57,014 nucleotides of DNA from contig NZ_JAJERH010000021.1 in the NCBI RefSeq assembly GCF_016919725.2, forward strand, positions 1 to 57,014, written 5' to 3'. The notes beneath the pieces were generated by a model. It saw only the letters and a list, made by a program, of their open reading frames with translations, did no database searches and had not been told where the DNA came from. Source of the DNA: Virgibacillus sp. AGTR. GTDB lineage: Bacteria; Bacillota; Bacilli; Bacillales; Amphibacillaceae. A program made the position numbers and the translations under genes. Of the stretch, positions 1-8,827 are shown piece by piece. How positions within the stretch are numbered: the stretch's first letter is position 1; the number at the start of each line of letters is the position of its first letter.

Positions 1-405
1 TAGAAGATTCTTTAGAATCAGTGAGTGAATGTGGTGCAAATGGGAGACCCGTTCGGTGGGCCTTTAAGGCCGAGGCCGGTAACAAAGGCTTTCAGCCGCA
101 GAGCAAACCACCAGTTCACACTGGTGGTTTTGATTATTCTAATTCTATTTTACACCATTATTTATTAGTGTTTGTCGTACGTATGTGATTAAAAAGTGAG
201 GGGAGTAAATTAATAAAGTAATCCTATTTCTAAATATCCTTTGAAGGATTACCTCCGCCATTAACCAAAAGGACATTTTACAGTTCTGACCGACCTAGAG
301 TGTGGGAAAACAAAGAGAAAATTGAACAAATTTGTTCCTTTTCATTTATAAATGATAGAATTACATTAATCAAATGTGTAGTCATTATGGAAAGGGGCTA
401 AAGTC
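1..405. other. Left-edge non-coding stretch with a transposon-end-like structured segment
   Basis: No convincing gene lies here. Bases 30-135 are GC-richer than the surroundings and rich in inverted repeats, ending in a perfect 11-bp hairpin (arms 105-115 and 120-130, loop TCAC). The layout, a folded GC-rich block closed by a terminal hairpin, resembles the right end / omega-RNA region of a TnpB-bearing insertion sequence (IS605 or IS607 type), but no tnpB is visible and the family is a guess. Bases 118-135 recur exactly at 6510-6527. Bases 136-405 are AT-rich and hold only the ribosome binding site AAAGGGG of the next gene. Confidence 0.4.
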
Positions 406-966
406 ATGAGTTCGATTTATTCGGAGAATTTAATTAAGGAAGTTATTGATAACTCTGAAAGTGATTTTTGGAACAGCGCTGTACTAGAGTGGGACATAGA
501 TGATGTAATAGAAGATCAAGACAATGATTCTTCTTGTATATGCGGGAAAGAAAATATTAGATACTTATTCACAATAAAAAACTTCCAAAATGGTAATACT
601 CTCTTCCCTATTGGAAGTTCATGTATCAAAAAATTTAATCGTGTTGATTTGAATGAAATTACTTCTATCAATGAAACGCTATTCAAATTATTTCATGCAG
701 TTAAAGAGAATGAATTCATATCTTTAAATAGTAACTATTTTTCTAGAAAGTTATTAAAATATCTTCTTGAACAAGGTGGATTTAAACCTAATAAATATAA
801 TAATTATAATGCAGAAAATGATTACAGATTCATGTTGGACATGTTTAATAAAAGAAAAGAATCCAGTGATAAACAAAAAAGTAAGATTAGAGCCATTATA
901 GTTACTTCAATAAGGCCATTTCTTGAGGGACAACTCAGTGATAAAGTAGTGGGTGAAAAGGATTGA
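406..966 (+). CDS. Uncharacterised accessory protein with CIC...C cysteine pattern, upstream of Gabija
   Basis: A 186-aa soluble protein starting at ATG behind AAAGGGG. I do not recognise a named domain. Residues about 43-76 hold a CICGKE motif followed some 30 residues later by GSSCIKKF. This spacing could bind a metal, and I recall similar motifs in small proteins of plasmids, phages and defense islands, but that is memory rather than a search. The C-terminal third is Lys/Asn-rich and helical-looking. It reads in the same direction as the Gabija genes, 360 bases upstream, so it is a neighbour and not clearly in their operon. There is no signal peptide or membrane segment. Function unknown. 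Confidence 0.7.
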   Translation: MSSIYSENLIKEVIDNSESDFWNSAVLEWDIDDVIEDQDNDSSCICGKENIRYLFTIKNFQNGNTLFPIGSSCIKKFNRVDLNEITSINETLFKLFHAVKENEFISLNSNYFSRKLLKYLLEQGGFKPNKYNNYNAENDYRFMLDMFNKRKESSDKQKSKIRAIIVTSIRPFLEGQLSDKVVGEKD

Positions 967-1325
967 AGGTAAAAACAAATTGAATAATATGTTCGATGTT
1001 TTTGACTGATACCTTCTTGAATATTAAATGATAGGCCATCAGTGGTTAATAATATTTATGTATTATTTTATTGTCTGATAAAAATTGATGGATTTAAGAG
1101 ATAGTATTTTATCAAATTACAAAAAATATGATTTTTAAAAAAGATAATATATGTACAATTTCTGTATCTGATTAACTTCGATTTTCTCTATATAAAAGAT
1201 AATTTTAAAATTCAATATTCATTTTGTTAGATACTGAAAATATAGAATGTATGATTTACACTTAATAACCATTAATATTGTAACAAAATATTAGGTAATT
1301 ATATTATGGAATGGATGGGAAATAA
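967..1325 (+). promoter_or_regulatory. AT-rich intergenic with likely gajA promoter
   Basis: This 359-base gap is very AT-rich and has no ORF. A plausible sigma-A promoter lies close to gajA: TTGTAA at 1278-1283 and TATATT at 1300-1305 with a 16-base spacer, followed by a purine-rich GGATGGGA before the GTG start. No terminator hairpin is obvious after the 186-aa gene, so partial co-transcription is possible. Confidence 0.4.
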
Positions 1326-3143
1326 GTGAAAATTTCAAATTTAATTATTAAGAACTTTCGTAATATCAAAGATATAAATATTAGATTAACTAATATTGTA
1401 TCCCTTATTGGAGAAAATAATAGTGGAAAAAGCAATATATTGAGAGCGATTACACTCCCTTTTTTATCCAATGAACTAGGTTATAATAATAAAAATCTTT
1501 CTTGGTTTGATATAAACAACGAAGCTAAAGATCTATATTATCAATTCATATTAGAAAATCAAGAAGCTATAGTAAATGAAACTTTAGATATTGACAGATT
1601 TTCAGAAGTTATACCTAATGTTACGGTTGAAGTTTATTTTGAAGTGAAGGATATTGAGATTTATTTCGTAAAAGATTTAACAAGTAGAGTTGATCAAAAT
1701 GGTAATATTAATTATGGAATGCGTTATGATTTTTCTCCCAAAAATGTAAAAGAAGTATTAAATAGGGTTAAAGAAATCCTTATTTCCTATGAAAAAGGTT
1801 CTAGAATCGATGAATATTCTATCGACACAATAAAGATGAATTTACTCCCTATCGATTTATATTCGCATACAATAAAAGTACCGGAGAAAAATCAAAGTAT
1901 ATCTTATGATTTATTAAAACTATTTAAGTATACCTCTCTTGTTGCTGAACGAGATGATTTTTCCAAAACATCAGAAAGATTAGGTTCTAGATCCTTAGTA
2001 AAACTGTTAGAAATGAAATTGGATACTTCTTCAAAAATTACCGTTGAAAAAGAGTACACTAAATTTTTTGAAAAGCTTAAAAGCTTAAGTGATATGGAAA
2101 GCATAATTAATTGGCAGGAAAATTCAAAAATTTCCAACGCAAAAGATTTTTTTGAAAAGATATCAATACTCCCTAATATGCCAAATATGAGCTCTTTGCT
2201 AAATAGTGTTAAATTAGGCTATTCAGGAGAACACTTAGCTTCTCAAGGGTTAGGATATAGAAATTTAATTTTACTTTTTGTTCTACTCAATTCGTTTATT
2301 GAAAAGAAATCAGATATTGCATTTTCAATAATTACTTTAGAGGAACCAGAAGCTCATTTATGCTCAAACAATCAAAAACTTATGGCAAGTTATATGAATT
2401 ATTTCTCTACTAAAGACAATTCTGTACAATTATTTTATTCAACGCATAGTACCGAATTTGTTAATAAGTTGGATTTTGATAGTATAGTAATAGTGAATAA
2501 TGGCAAGGCATTCTCTCTTTCTACTGAATTGAGCAAAGGTAATAAAGATTATCTATCTAAGAATCCCAACTTAGATTTGTATAAGTTGTTTTTTTCTAAA
2601 AAGTGTATTTTGGTTGAAGGATTGACAGAAGAACTATTTATACGTTCCTATTTTAATAGTAAAGAAGAGCTTAATGACATTGAAGTAATTTCGTTCCATA
2701 AAGGATTTAAAAATATAATGGACATATGGTTACAAATAAATCAAGGAACATCCAATAAATTGGGAATTGTTCGTGATTATGATAATCAACCAAATGCTAA
2801 AAAGGAACATCATGAATACAATGATTATAAAAACATTCTTGTCACAACTACAAAGGAATATACTCTTGAACCAGAAATTCTAGATACCGAAAATAACTTT
2901 GATTTATTACAAGTTTATTTTAATGAATTATATGACTGGAATTGCACAAATAAAAAGGAACTCTCTGATAAATGGGTAAATGCTAAATCATCAGTCATGC
3001 TTAGACTGTGTAAGGATATTTCAAATAAGGAACTTACAGAATTGAAAATGCCAAAACATATACAAGACATAATAGACTTTTTATATGAAAACAAAGGCGA
3101 TGATAGTGCTAGTGAGCTTGAGGTAATCGCAAATGAAAATTAA
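1326..3143 (+). CDS. gajA: Gabija defense protein GajA (OLD-family ATPase/TOPRIM nuclease)
   Basis: A 605-aa protein with the two-part architecture of GajA. The N-terminal ABC/SMC-type ATPase has a Walker A motif GENNSGKS at about residues 29-36, a signature-like SQGLGYRN near 306, Walker B ITLEEPEAHL near 335-345 and STHS near 373. The C-terminal TOPRIM domain has the acidic LVEGLTEE near 430 and a VRDYDN metal-binding motif near 485. Known GajA is a sequence-specific nickase held inactive by nucleotides and released when phage replication depletes them. B. cereus GajA is about 578 aa, so the length fits. The start is GTG; the gene overlaps gajB by 11 bases, implying translational coupling. 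The helicase partner next door makes Gabija more likely than a lone OLD nuclease. Confidence 0.9.
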   Translation: MKISNLIIKNFRNIKDINIRLTNIVSLIGENNSGKSNILRAITLPFLSNELGYNNKNLSWFDINNEAKDLYYQFILENQEAIVNETLDIDRFSEVIPNVTVEVYFEVKDIEIYFVKDLTSRVDQNGNINYGMRYDFSPKNVKEVLNRVKEILISYEKGSRIDEYSIDTIKMNLLPIDLYSHTIKVPEKNQSISYDLLKLFKYTSLVAERDDFSKTSERLGSRSLVKLLEMKLDTSSKITVEKEYTKFFEKLKSLSDMESIINWQENSKISNAKDFFEKISILPNMPNMSSLLNSVKLGYSGEHLASQGLGYRNLILLFVLLNSFIEKKSDIAFSIITLEEPEAHLCSNNQKLMASYMNYFSTKDNSVQLFYSTHSTEFVNKLDFDSIVIVNNGKAFSLSTELSKGNKDYLSKNPNLDLYKLFFSKKCILVEGLTEELFIRSYFNSKEELNDIEVISFHKGFKNIMDIWLQINQGTSNKLGIVRDYDNQPNAKKEHHEYNDYKNILVTTTKEYTLEPEILDTENNFDLLQVYFNELYDWNCTNKKELSDKWVNAKSSVMLRLCKDISNKELTELKMPKHIQDIIDFLYENKGDDSASELEVIANEN

Positions 3144-4476
3144 TATAGCAGGCGCGGGTTCAGGCAAAACAACAAAGATGGCAGAAAAAATTATTGATAG
3201 ATATGAAAGACTTCCGGCTCATGAAAATATATATTGTATTACATTTACAAATAATGCTGTTGAGAGTATAGAAACTAAACTCATTGATTACTTTGGAAAT
3301 ATTCCCGACAACATTAGATTAAGTACTATTCATTCATTTTTATATCAAGAAGTTATTAAACCGTATTATTATATATTATATAATAAACAATACACACAAA
3401 TATCAAGTATTCAGTTAAGTCCTGAGCCTAAGTATAAGAGAAGTAAAATCACTCAACTTGAAGAAGCAAATATTTTACATGTTAGTGTTTTTTCAGAGCG
3501 CGCAAAATGGGTTATTCACAAAAAGTCTAGTGATAGAAAAAAGGAAAAAGAGGTTCGTGCTTTAATATTAGAAAAATTTAAAAAATATTGTACTCATATA
3601 TTTGTTGATGAGGCTCAAGACATTGATAAACATCTAGTGGAAATATTGAAGAAAATTGATGAAATATCTATTGAAATAGAGCTGATTGGAGATCCGAAAC
3701 AAGACCTTAACGGTACTAATTCTTTAAGAATGTTACTGGAGGAATATGAAGAAAACGTGGAATATATTACAATATGTCATAGGTCTCCTCAAAACCATTT
3801 GGATATTTCAAATTCCTTATTTCCAAAGGATGAATGGCAACATTCTGAAAAGGAATATGGAACAATTTCTGTGCTTTTCGAAACAGATATCAATATTTTA
3901 ATCTTTTTTAATTCAACTGCATTTGATTTAAAATACATTTCTGAAAAAAATGATAGGTACTCAACAGCACAGAATACTGATATAGATATAAGGTTTAGAA
4001 CATTGTTTCATGAGATTACTGATATGCTTAATCAAAGTTTAGATGAAATCGATGAACTGAGAATAAAACAAATAGCGTACTATTTAGCCAGAAAATTAAT
4101 ATCGAAATATGAACAAACTAACAATGAAAGGGAAGCTATGAAAATAATTAATAAATACATTGGTTATGATAAAAAAACATATGCCAAAGTAATAAATGCA
4201 TTAAAAATCAATACTAATGTGGATGTTAAACGAATACCGTTATCCTCTATAGATAGTATAAAAGGACAGGAAGGTGATAATTGTCTGTTTGTATTAACTA
4301 CCGATTTAGCACCGTTTCTCTTTTTAGAGAAAACAATTAATAATAAAACTAAAAATAGGCTTTATGTTGCGCTAACAAGATCTTTAGATAAACTAACAAT
4401 TCTTGTTACTAAAGAAGTAGAGGAAAAATACAGTAAGGAATTTATAAAAGATTTTTTAAAAAAGTACACCTTGTAA
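3133..4476 (+). CDS. gajB: Gabija defense protein GajB (UvrD/PcrA-like helicase)
   Basis: A 447-aa superfamily 1 helicase-like protein. Motif I is AGAGSGKTTKM at residues 5-15, motif Ia ITFTNNA near 36, motif II VDEAQDID near 158, motif III LIGDPKQDL near 180, motif V KGQEGDN near 378 and motif VI YVALTRS near 416. It is shorter than free-living UvrD (about 700 aa) and slightly shorter than B. cereus GajB (494 aa), which fits the reduced Gabija partner that binds the GajA assembly and responds to DNA ends. It starts at ATG inside the last codons of gajA. Within about 45 bases of its stop the sequence becomes an IS110 remnant, so the operon probably ends here. The pairing is decisive for the Gabija call. 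Confidence 0.9.
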   Translation: MKINIAGAGSGKTTKMAEKIIDRYERLPAHENIYCITFTNNAVESIETKLIDYFGNIPDNIRLSTIHSFLYQEVIKPYYYILYNKQYTQISSIQLSPEPKYKRSKITQLEEANILHVSVFSERAKWVIHKKSSDRKKEKEVRALILEKFKKYCTHIFVDEAQDIDKHLVEILKKIDEISIEIELIGDPKQDLNGTNSLRMLLEEYEENVEYITICHRSPQNHLDISNSLFPKDEWQHSEKEYGTISVLFETDINILIFFNSTAFDLKYISEKNDRYSTAQNTDIDIRFRTLFHEITDMLNQSLDEIDELRIKQIAYYLARKLISKYEQTNNEREAMKIINKYIGYDKKTYAKVINALKINTNVDVKRIPLSSIDSIKGQEGDNCLFVLTTDLAPFLFLEKTINNKTKNRLYVALTRSLDKLTILVTKEVEEKYSKEFIKDFLKKYTL

Positions 4477-4518
4477 TGCAAATATAAATATTACAGTTAA
4501 GAATACAACTTATAAATA

Positions 4519-5187
4519 GGAATTAAGAAATCACCGGAAGAAGTGTTGATGAAATGGAAACCATTTGTCCAACGTGGAGTGGGAATGAAACGAGCAACAA
4601 AGCTAGTAGAAGCCGGCAAAAAGAGTGTTAGCATAAAGATTGGAATTCAGTTTTCCAAGCGTGAATTGGATTATCTATTAGACCAATATGAGCTCTATAA
4701 AGGGCAATTAGAACAGTTAGACAAGGAACTAGAAGATCTTGTAGAGACACTTCCGGGATCCAAACAAATGATGAAGATATCAGGATTAGGATCTACTACC
4801 ATCGCTCTATTCTTCTCGGAGGTAGGTGACATTACAACGTATAGTCACCCCCAGCAATTAGTTAATTTAGCTGGTCTCTCATTACGAGAACACAGCTCTG
4901 GTAAATTCAAGGGTCAAACACGGATTACAAAGAGAGGGCGAAGCCGATTACGACGAGCCTTATACTTGTCTATTCGTCCGCTAGTCGCCCATAACCCGAC
5001 ATTTAAGGCCTTGCATCAATACTATACAACGCGATCTAAAAAGCCATTGAAAAAGCAACAGTCACTCATTGCCTTGTGTTGTAAGTTACTACGTGTATTG
5101 TTTGTCATTGGACAAAAGCAATGTGAGTTTGATGGTTCAAAACTGTTAAGAGGATTACCTCAAATCCAGGCATTACAGGCTGCTTAA
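4519..5187 (+). pseudogene. 5'-truncated IS110-family transposase
   Basis: Only the C-terminal half of an IS110/IS116/IS902-type transposase is present. An open frame runs from GTG at 4543 for 214 aa, and transposase-like codons extend back to about 4519, where a stop cuts the frame. The Transposase_20 region is clear: KISGLGSTTIALFFSEVGD, NLAGLSLREHSSGKFKGQ with the catalytic-serine neighbourhood, then ITKRGRSRLRRALY. The N-terminal RuvC-like DEDD domain is absent, so it cannot be active by itself. The break falls about 45 bases after the gajB stop, suggesting that arrival of the Gabija segment, or a deletion, destroyed the element. Confidence 0.85.
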
Positions 5188-5588
5188 AGTTTTAGGAAAA
5201 CACGCTAAATACCAATTGTTTCTTATACAAACACCAATAGTGTAGAGTTGGAGCTTATTTTCACCATTCGGGCTTTAGACCCAGCAAAGGAGCATTTCCA
5301 ACCTCCACCTCATGGATACGCAGGACGAAGGAAAGTATGGATACGATCCGGAGAGATATGGGAGGGTTAGCGACCGTGATTTGTGTGGAGATTTCCTAGC
5401 ACGGTTATACACTTATTTTCCAAACTCATCCAGTTTGGACGATAGGATGGCCCCTACCTTGTAAATCATTTATAGAAATTCAAATGATATCCAGTAATCT
5501 TAGTGAGTGAACTATATGATGTTTATGAAATATTGAGAATACATGAGTATTTGGTAGAAAAATTAACTTTATTGAGGGAGGTAAAAGA
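5188..5588 (+). mobile_element. Non-coding 3' end of the IS110-family remnant
   Basis: About 300 bases of GC-richer non-coding DNA follow the transposase stop, from roughly 5188 to 5490, containing short inverted segments. IS110/IS1111 elements have long non-coding ends that can encode a bridge RNA guiding target choice, and this segment could be that end; I cannot delimit the border or fold the RNA by eye. From about 5490 the composition returns to AT-rich host-like DNA leading to the GAGGGAGG ribosome binding site of the next gene. Confidence 0.45.
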
Positions 5589-6275
5589 ATGGGTCAACAA
5601 AAAGAAGAACTGCTAAACCAAGTTCAAGAGTTTAAGGACACATTTAATGAATACTTCGAAGCGTTCATGGAGTATTTAAACGGAGGTATAATTAAAGATA
5701 GTGAATATACATTTGGTCATCCTACATTATTCACACTTTCAAATAAACTTCAAGTAGCATATTTACAATTGCCAGAATATCTACAAAAGAGACTGCTGGA
5801 CTTAGAGTTTAATGTATTTTTACATTGTAATAATATAGTCGATTTTTTTTCATTAAGGATTTTCTTAATAGAAAAGCAGCGTTTTCATGGAACATCTACT
5901 ATTGCCGTAAGAGTAGATTCCGAACTTAATCTAGCAAAAATGCTTATTGAAAAAGATATTTGGGAGGAATATTCTAAGCTTCCTAAAAGGAATTTTCATT
6001 TTTATAGAGGGCAATTACAACCTAAGATAATGGATGAACTAAAATTGCAGTTTGAAAAAGACTTACAAAATAAACAACAAGAAGAAAAAGCTATTTCTGA
6101 ATCTGAGAATAGTTCAGGTGAAAATAAAGAATTAACTAACGAAGGAAATGGTTTTTTTAATGATACAGTAGGAAAAATTGAGAAAACAGAAGCAATGATT
6201 GGTTCAGCAGATAGTATAGTTGGAAAAACACTTAACCTTATTAAAACATTAACTAGCATAGGGAAGTATCTATGA
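5589..6275 (+). CDS. Orphan 228-aa protein of the defense island
   Basis: An intact reading frame behind a strong GGGAGGT ribosome binding site. I recognise no domain. The first 150 residues look mostly helical with aromatic and acidic residues. Residues about 150-185 are charged and Gln/Glu/Ser-rich (KQQEEKAISESENSSGE) and look like a linker. The last 40 residues are an amphipathic Gly/Ser/Lys/Ile-rich segment ending KTLTSIGKYL that might contact membrane or a partner. It stands alone between the IS110 and IS3 remnants. Position suggests accessory cargo, perhaps defense, but function is unknown. Confidence 0.65.
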   Translation: MGQQKEELLNQVQEFKDTFNEYFEAFMEYLNGGIIKDSEYTFGHPTLFTLSNKLQVAYLQLPEYLQKRLLDLEFNVFLHCNNIVDFFSLRIFLIEKQRFHGTSTIAVRVDSELNLAKMLIEKDIWEEYSKLPKRNFHFYRGQLQPKIMDELKLQFEKDLQNKQQEEKAISESENSSGENKELTNEGNGFFNDTVGKIEKTEAMIGSADSIVGKTLNLIKTLTSIGKYL

Positions 6276-6344
6276 TAATGAGGTAATTATTTTTACATAC
6301 TTAAGTCCGTAAATTAGTGAAGTAGAATAAAGTTGTAAAACACC

Positions 6345-6505
6345 CATTCACCTGTATAGAGCATTCTAAGCAAGAATTGGAAAAATATATTCATTACTAT
6401 AACCACAAAAGAATCAAAGCAAAACTAAAAGGTCTGAGCCCGGTACAACAGTAATTCAGACCTTAAAAACTGCTTAAAAGAATAATCTGTCTAACTTTAT
6501 GGGTC
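6345..6505 (+). pseudogene. C-terminal scrap of an IS3-family (IS150-like) transposase plus right end
   Basis: The frame ending at 6453 reads [20 protein letters not shown] then KGLSPVQQ, the typical C-terminus of an IS3/IS150-group OrfB integrase ([16 protein letters not shown]). It is followed by an IS-end-like tail ending GTCTAACTTTATGGGTC, like the terminal repeat of such elements. The catalytic DDE part and OrfA are missing. The remnant abuts the second copy of the 18-base hairpin arm at 6510. Confidence 0.75.
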
Positions 6506-6527
6506 TCCAACACTGGTGGTTTTGATT

Positions 6528-7054
6528 TAAAAATTATACATTCTAAAATTCATTAAAATATCAAAATATATTTTTTGGATTTACTGAATAAAGTAGTAAA
6601 ATTTATAAATTGTGACAAAACGAGACTAAAATGTCCTATTTGATATAATAATTTTATTATTGTATGTAGATGATGAAAAATGCGGAATGAAGCTAGAACG
6701 AATTTATGGTATACGATTTACTAAAAGCCAATATTGATTTAGATCCATAAGGGAGTTCAAATAAATCAATAAATGAGCTTTTAAAGACTGCTTCTAAAAA
6801 AGCACAGGAAATGTAGGTTTTTCGTGAATAAATGAGCGTGGGTCAAAGACTTTGCTATCGTTACTAAAAATAATGCATGCACCTCAAACCACGAAAAAAG
6901 AACTGAAGAGCTACGGATCCTATTTTGATTACAAATTATGCTGCTAATGATGCGTTATTTTATGGTAAACATATTATAATGGAGATTATACCTTAACATG
7001 ACAGGTTAGGTATTATATAAGATCAAAACAACTTAGGATTAGAGGTAATAATTA
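6528..7054. other. Decayed AT-rich stretch
   Basis: No intact gene. A broken frame at about 6705-6815 reads MVYDLLKANIDLDP, a stop, then GSSNKSINELLKTASKKAQE before another stop, which looks like the end of a dead gene. I cannot name it. The rest is stop-rich. Confidence 0.35.
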
Positions 7055-7560
7055 ATGACCAGCTATAAAGATTACTTGGATTTACTATCGAAAACTTATG
7101 AAGGAGCAGTTGATTTTTTACTTCAGAAATACGGCCCTGCACAAGATGATTATTATAGAGAAAATCATATCATAGGTTTATGAACGGGAAAAATATCAAG
7201 AACAAATGAAGGTTTATATTGTCATCATATAGAAGAAATCAAGTGGTTAAAGATATCAGATAAGTATTTTGTGAAAAAATTTAATATTCCGTTTGATCAC
7301 CAAAGATAGGTTAGTTTATTGTTATTTGATAGAGCACAGTATTTTACAACTTTTGATTACAATAGAAACTTCCTTTAACTTTGGTTACCAGGATACGATT
7401 CATTTTTAAAATCAATTATTAAAGATTGGTATCTTAAAAAAAAATACCTGAACCAGTGTGGATGGAAAATTGTTACAATAAATCATTTTTAGGGCCTCAA
7501 GAAGTATTCAATATAATAAAAGATATGCAAAAAAATAGGGAAAAGTTATTTTAGTTCTTT
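7055..7560 (+). pseudogene. Decayed HNH-type nuclease, toxin-domain-like
   Basis: Starting at an ATG behind AGAGGTAATA, the sequence reads in shifting frames as a once intact protein. It begins MTSYKDYLDLLSKTYEGAVD, breaks, continues ISRTNEGLYCHHIEEIKWLK with the Cys-His-His core, shifts into RLVYCYLIEHSILQ, then ETSFNFGY and GYDSFLKSIIKDWYL, and finally NCYNKSFLGPQEVFNIIKD. There are at least three frameshifts or stops. The order (SRT.EGLYCHHIDE ... LVYC.LIEH.ILH) resembles nuclease toxin domains found at the C-terminus of LXG-type Firmicute toxins and as short orphan genes; that assignment is from memory. Confidence 0.55.
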
Positions 7561-8266
7561 GTTGGTTTATAATGAAGAAATGGAGAAAAATGAAAATAGA
7601 GTCATAATTTGAAGAATACGATAGTAAAATGAAGAATTATACGAAAGAAAAAATATTGAGAGAACTTTTGATATAATAGAAAGTTTATCAGAACTCACTG
7701 ATGAAGAAGTAACAAAAAAATAAGTTGTTAGAAGTTGTTCAATTTTTATTTTATAGATAGAATGAGAGGTTATTACTGATAAAGAAACAATAAAATTAAG
7801 TATACTCTACTATTTAATTGAGGGGTGCTATAACACAACAAGGATTTTGACAATCGAGAGTTTGAAGTTATTATTTTTAAATTAATGGAAACAGCAAATC
7901 GAGTATCAAGTCATTGCGTAATTAAACTTCATTCATATTAACGGTTTCTGCAGCATTTACTGTTGAATGGGAAATAGTCGTAGGAGAGCTAGAAACCTTT
8001 GTCTAACAAGGGTTTTTGGCTCTTTATATTTTATGGCACATTTTGAAAAGTGGTATTTATCTATTGGTTGCTGCTGGAATGTTCAATTTATGTATCGTTG
8101 CTTGTCTTTAGATTAATAATGTTGCTTAGTTTGAGTATAGGCCTTTATGCAATTTCTTAGTTAGGGTAATATTTATGAATCTTTTTTTGCTGTGTCATTT
8201 AAGAAACCTTTTTAGTTGGAAAAGCAATGGATACATGGGTACTTATTTTATTGCAGTGTAATTTGC
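7561..8266. other. Decayed gene remnants, nothing intact
   Basis: Short broken frames remain, for example RTFDIIESLSELTDEEVTKK near 7665-7720 and REFEVIIFKLMETANRVSSH near 7857-7915. They could be an immunity partner or other cargo of the dead nuclease module, but none is recognisable. No RNA gene or clear terminator was seen. Confidence 0.3.
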
Positions 8267-8431
8267 TGTAAGACTTCCACCTCAAGAAATAAGGAAACAC
8301 TACATTTCTAAGTGAGAGATTTAACAGCCGGTAACAGCCCGATTGGTTCACAGACCTTTAGGTCATGCCCTTGTGATCCTAACATACAGTGGGGGATGGA
8401 AAAACTCACTGAATGAAGTTTCATTTTATAC
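8267..8431 (+). repeat. Orphan omega-RNA-like element, copy 1
   Basis: It begins GCTGTAAGACTTCCACCTCA, passes through a CGATTGG...CCTTTAGGTCATGCCCTTG core and ends ACTGAATGAAGTTTCATTTT. The same blocks recur at 27903, 31094 and 55064 and as a scrap at 26321, always on the plus strand. The pattern matches my memory of the 3' end of IS1341-type (IS200/IS605) elements, where the end is transcribed as the omega RNA of TnpB. No tnpB is present here. Confidence 0.55.
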
Positions 8432-8622
8432 TTAAACACCTATAGCAATTAAGGGAGTCATGAAAATTTCATCAGTTCCCGAATGGTTTATTGAAATTAG
8501 TCCAAAGTCCTGCTATTCGATATTTGCTCGAACCTACCCAGCTACTTAAAATGGTCATTTCCAGTACTTCTTATTTAGGATTAGGTATGCATGTTATATT
8601 AGAACATTTCCATAATGTGGAA

Positions 8623-8645
8623 AAAGGAAGCATAAAATTATGCTT
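8623..8645 (-). terminator. Terminator of the arsenic operon
   Basis: A perfect inverted repeat GGAAGCATAA / TTATGCTTCC. Read on the minus strand it is followed by TTTTTCC, giving a rho-independent terminator just after the last ars gene at 8660. Confidence 0.7.
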
Positions 8646-8659
8646 CCTTGAATTACTAA

Positions 8660-8803
8660 TTAGCAACAATTATTATTATTTTTCTCTTTTTTAGCTTCTG
8701 ATTCATGCTCGTTTTCTTTACTGTCTTCAATTTGCACAGAGCAACATTCTTGTTGTTTCGGCTTTAATTTAGAGATTGCTTTTTTAAAGCTGCTTTTTTC
8801 CAA
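8660..8803 (-). CDS. 47-aa peptide with two Cys-Cys pairs, last gene of the ars operon
   Basis: A small frame read on the minus strand from TTG at 8803, behind an excellent AGAAGGAGGTGAT ribosome binding site. It encodes a Lys/Glu-rich peptide with vicinal cysteines at residues 20-21 and as its last two residues (NNNNCC). It follows the methyltransferase by 24 bases and precedes the operon terminator, so it belongs to the arsenic operon. Vicinal cysteines are classic As(III) ligands, so arsenite binding or hand-over to the methyltransferase is a reasonable inference. No named family is recognised. Confidence 0.7.
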   Translation of the reverse strand: MEKSSFKKAISKLKPKQQECCSVQIEDSKENEHESEAKKEKNNNNCC

Positions 8804-8827
8804 TCTTATCACCTCCTTCTAAAGAGA

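Noticed and set aside
105-130. Rho-independent terminator at the left edge
   Set aside because: The hairpin is perfect, but the following TTGATTATTCT is a weak T-run, and the same sequence recurs at an IS border, so a transposon end is more likely.
1326-3143. Stand-alone OLD nuclease or Septu/retron-type ATPase
   Set aside because: The immediately overlapping short UvrD-like helicase and the C-terminal TOPRIM domain fit Gabija better.
8491-8694. 67-codon plus-strand frame
   Set aside because: It has no good ribosome site, runs through the minus-strand ars terminator hairpin and into the 3' end of the small Cys-Cys gene, and resembles no protein I know.
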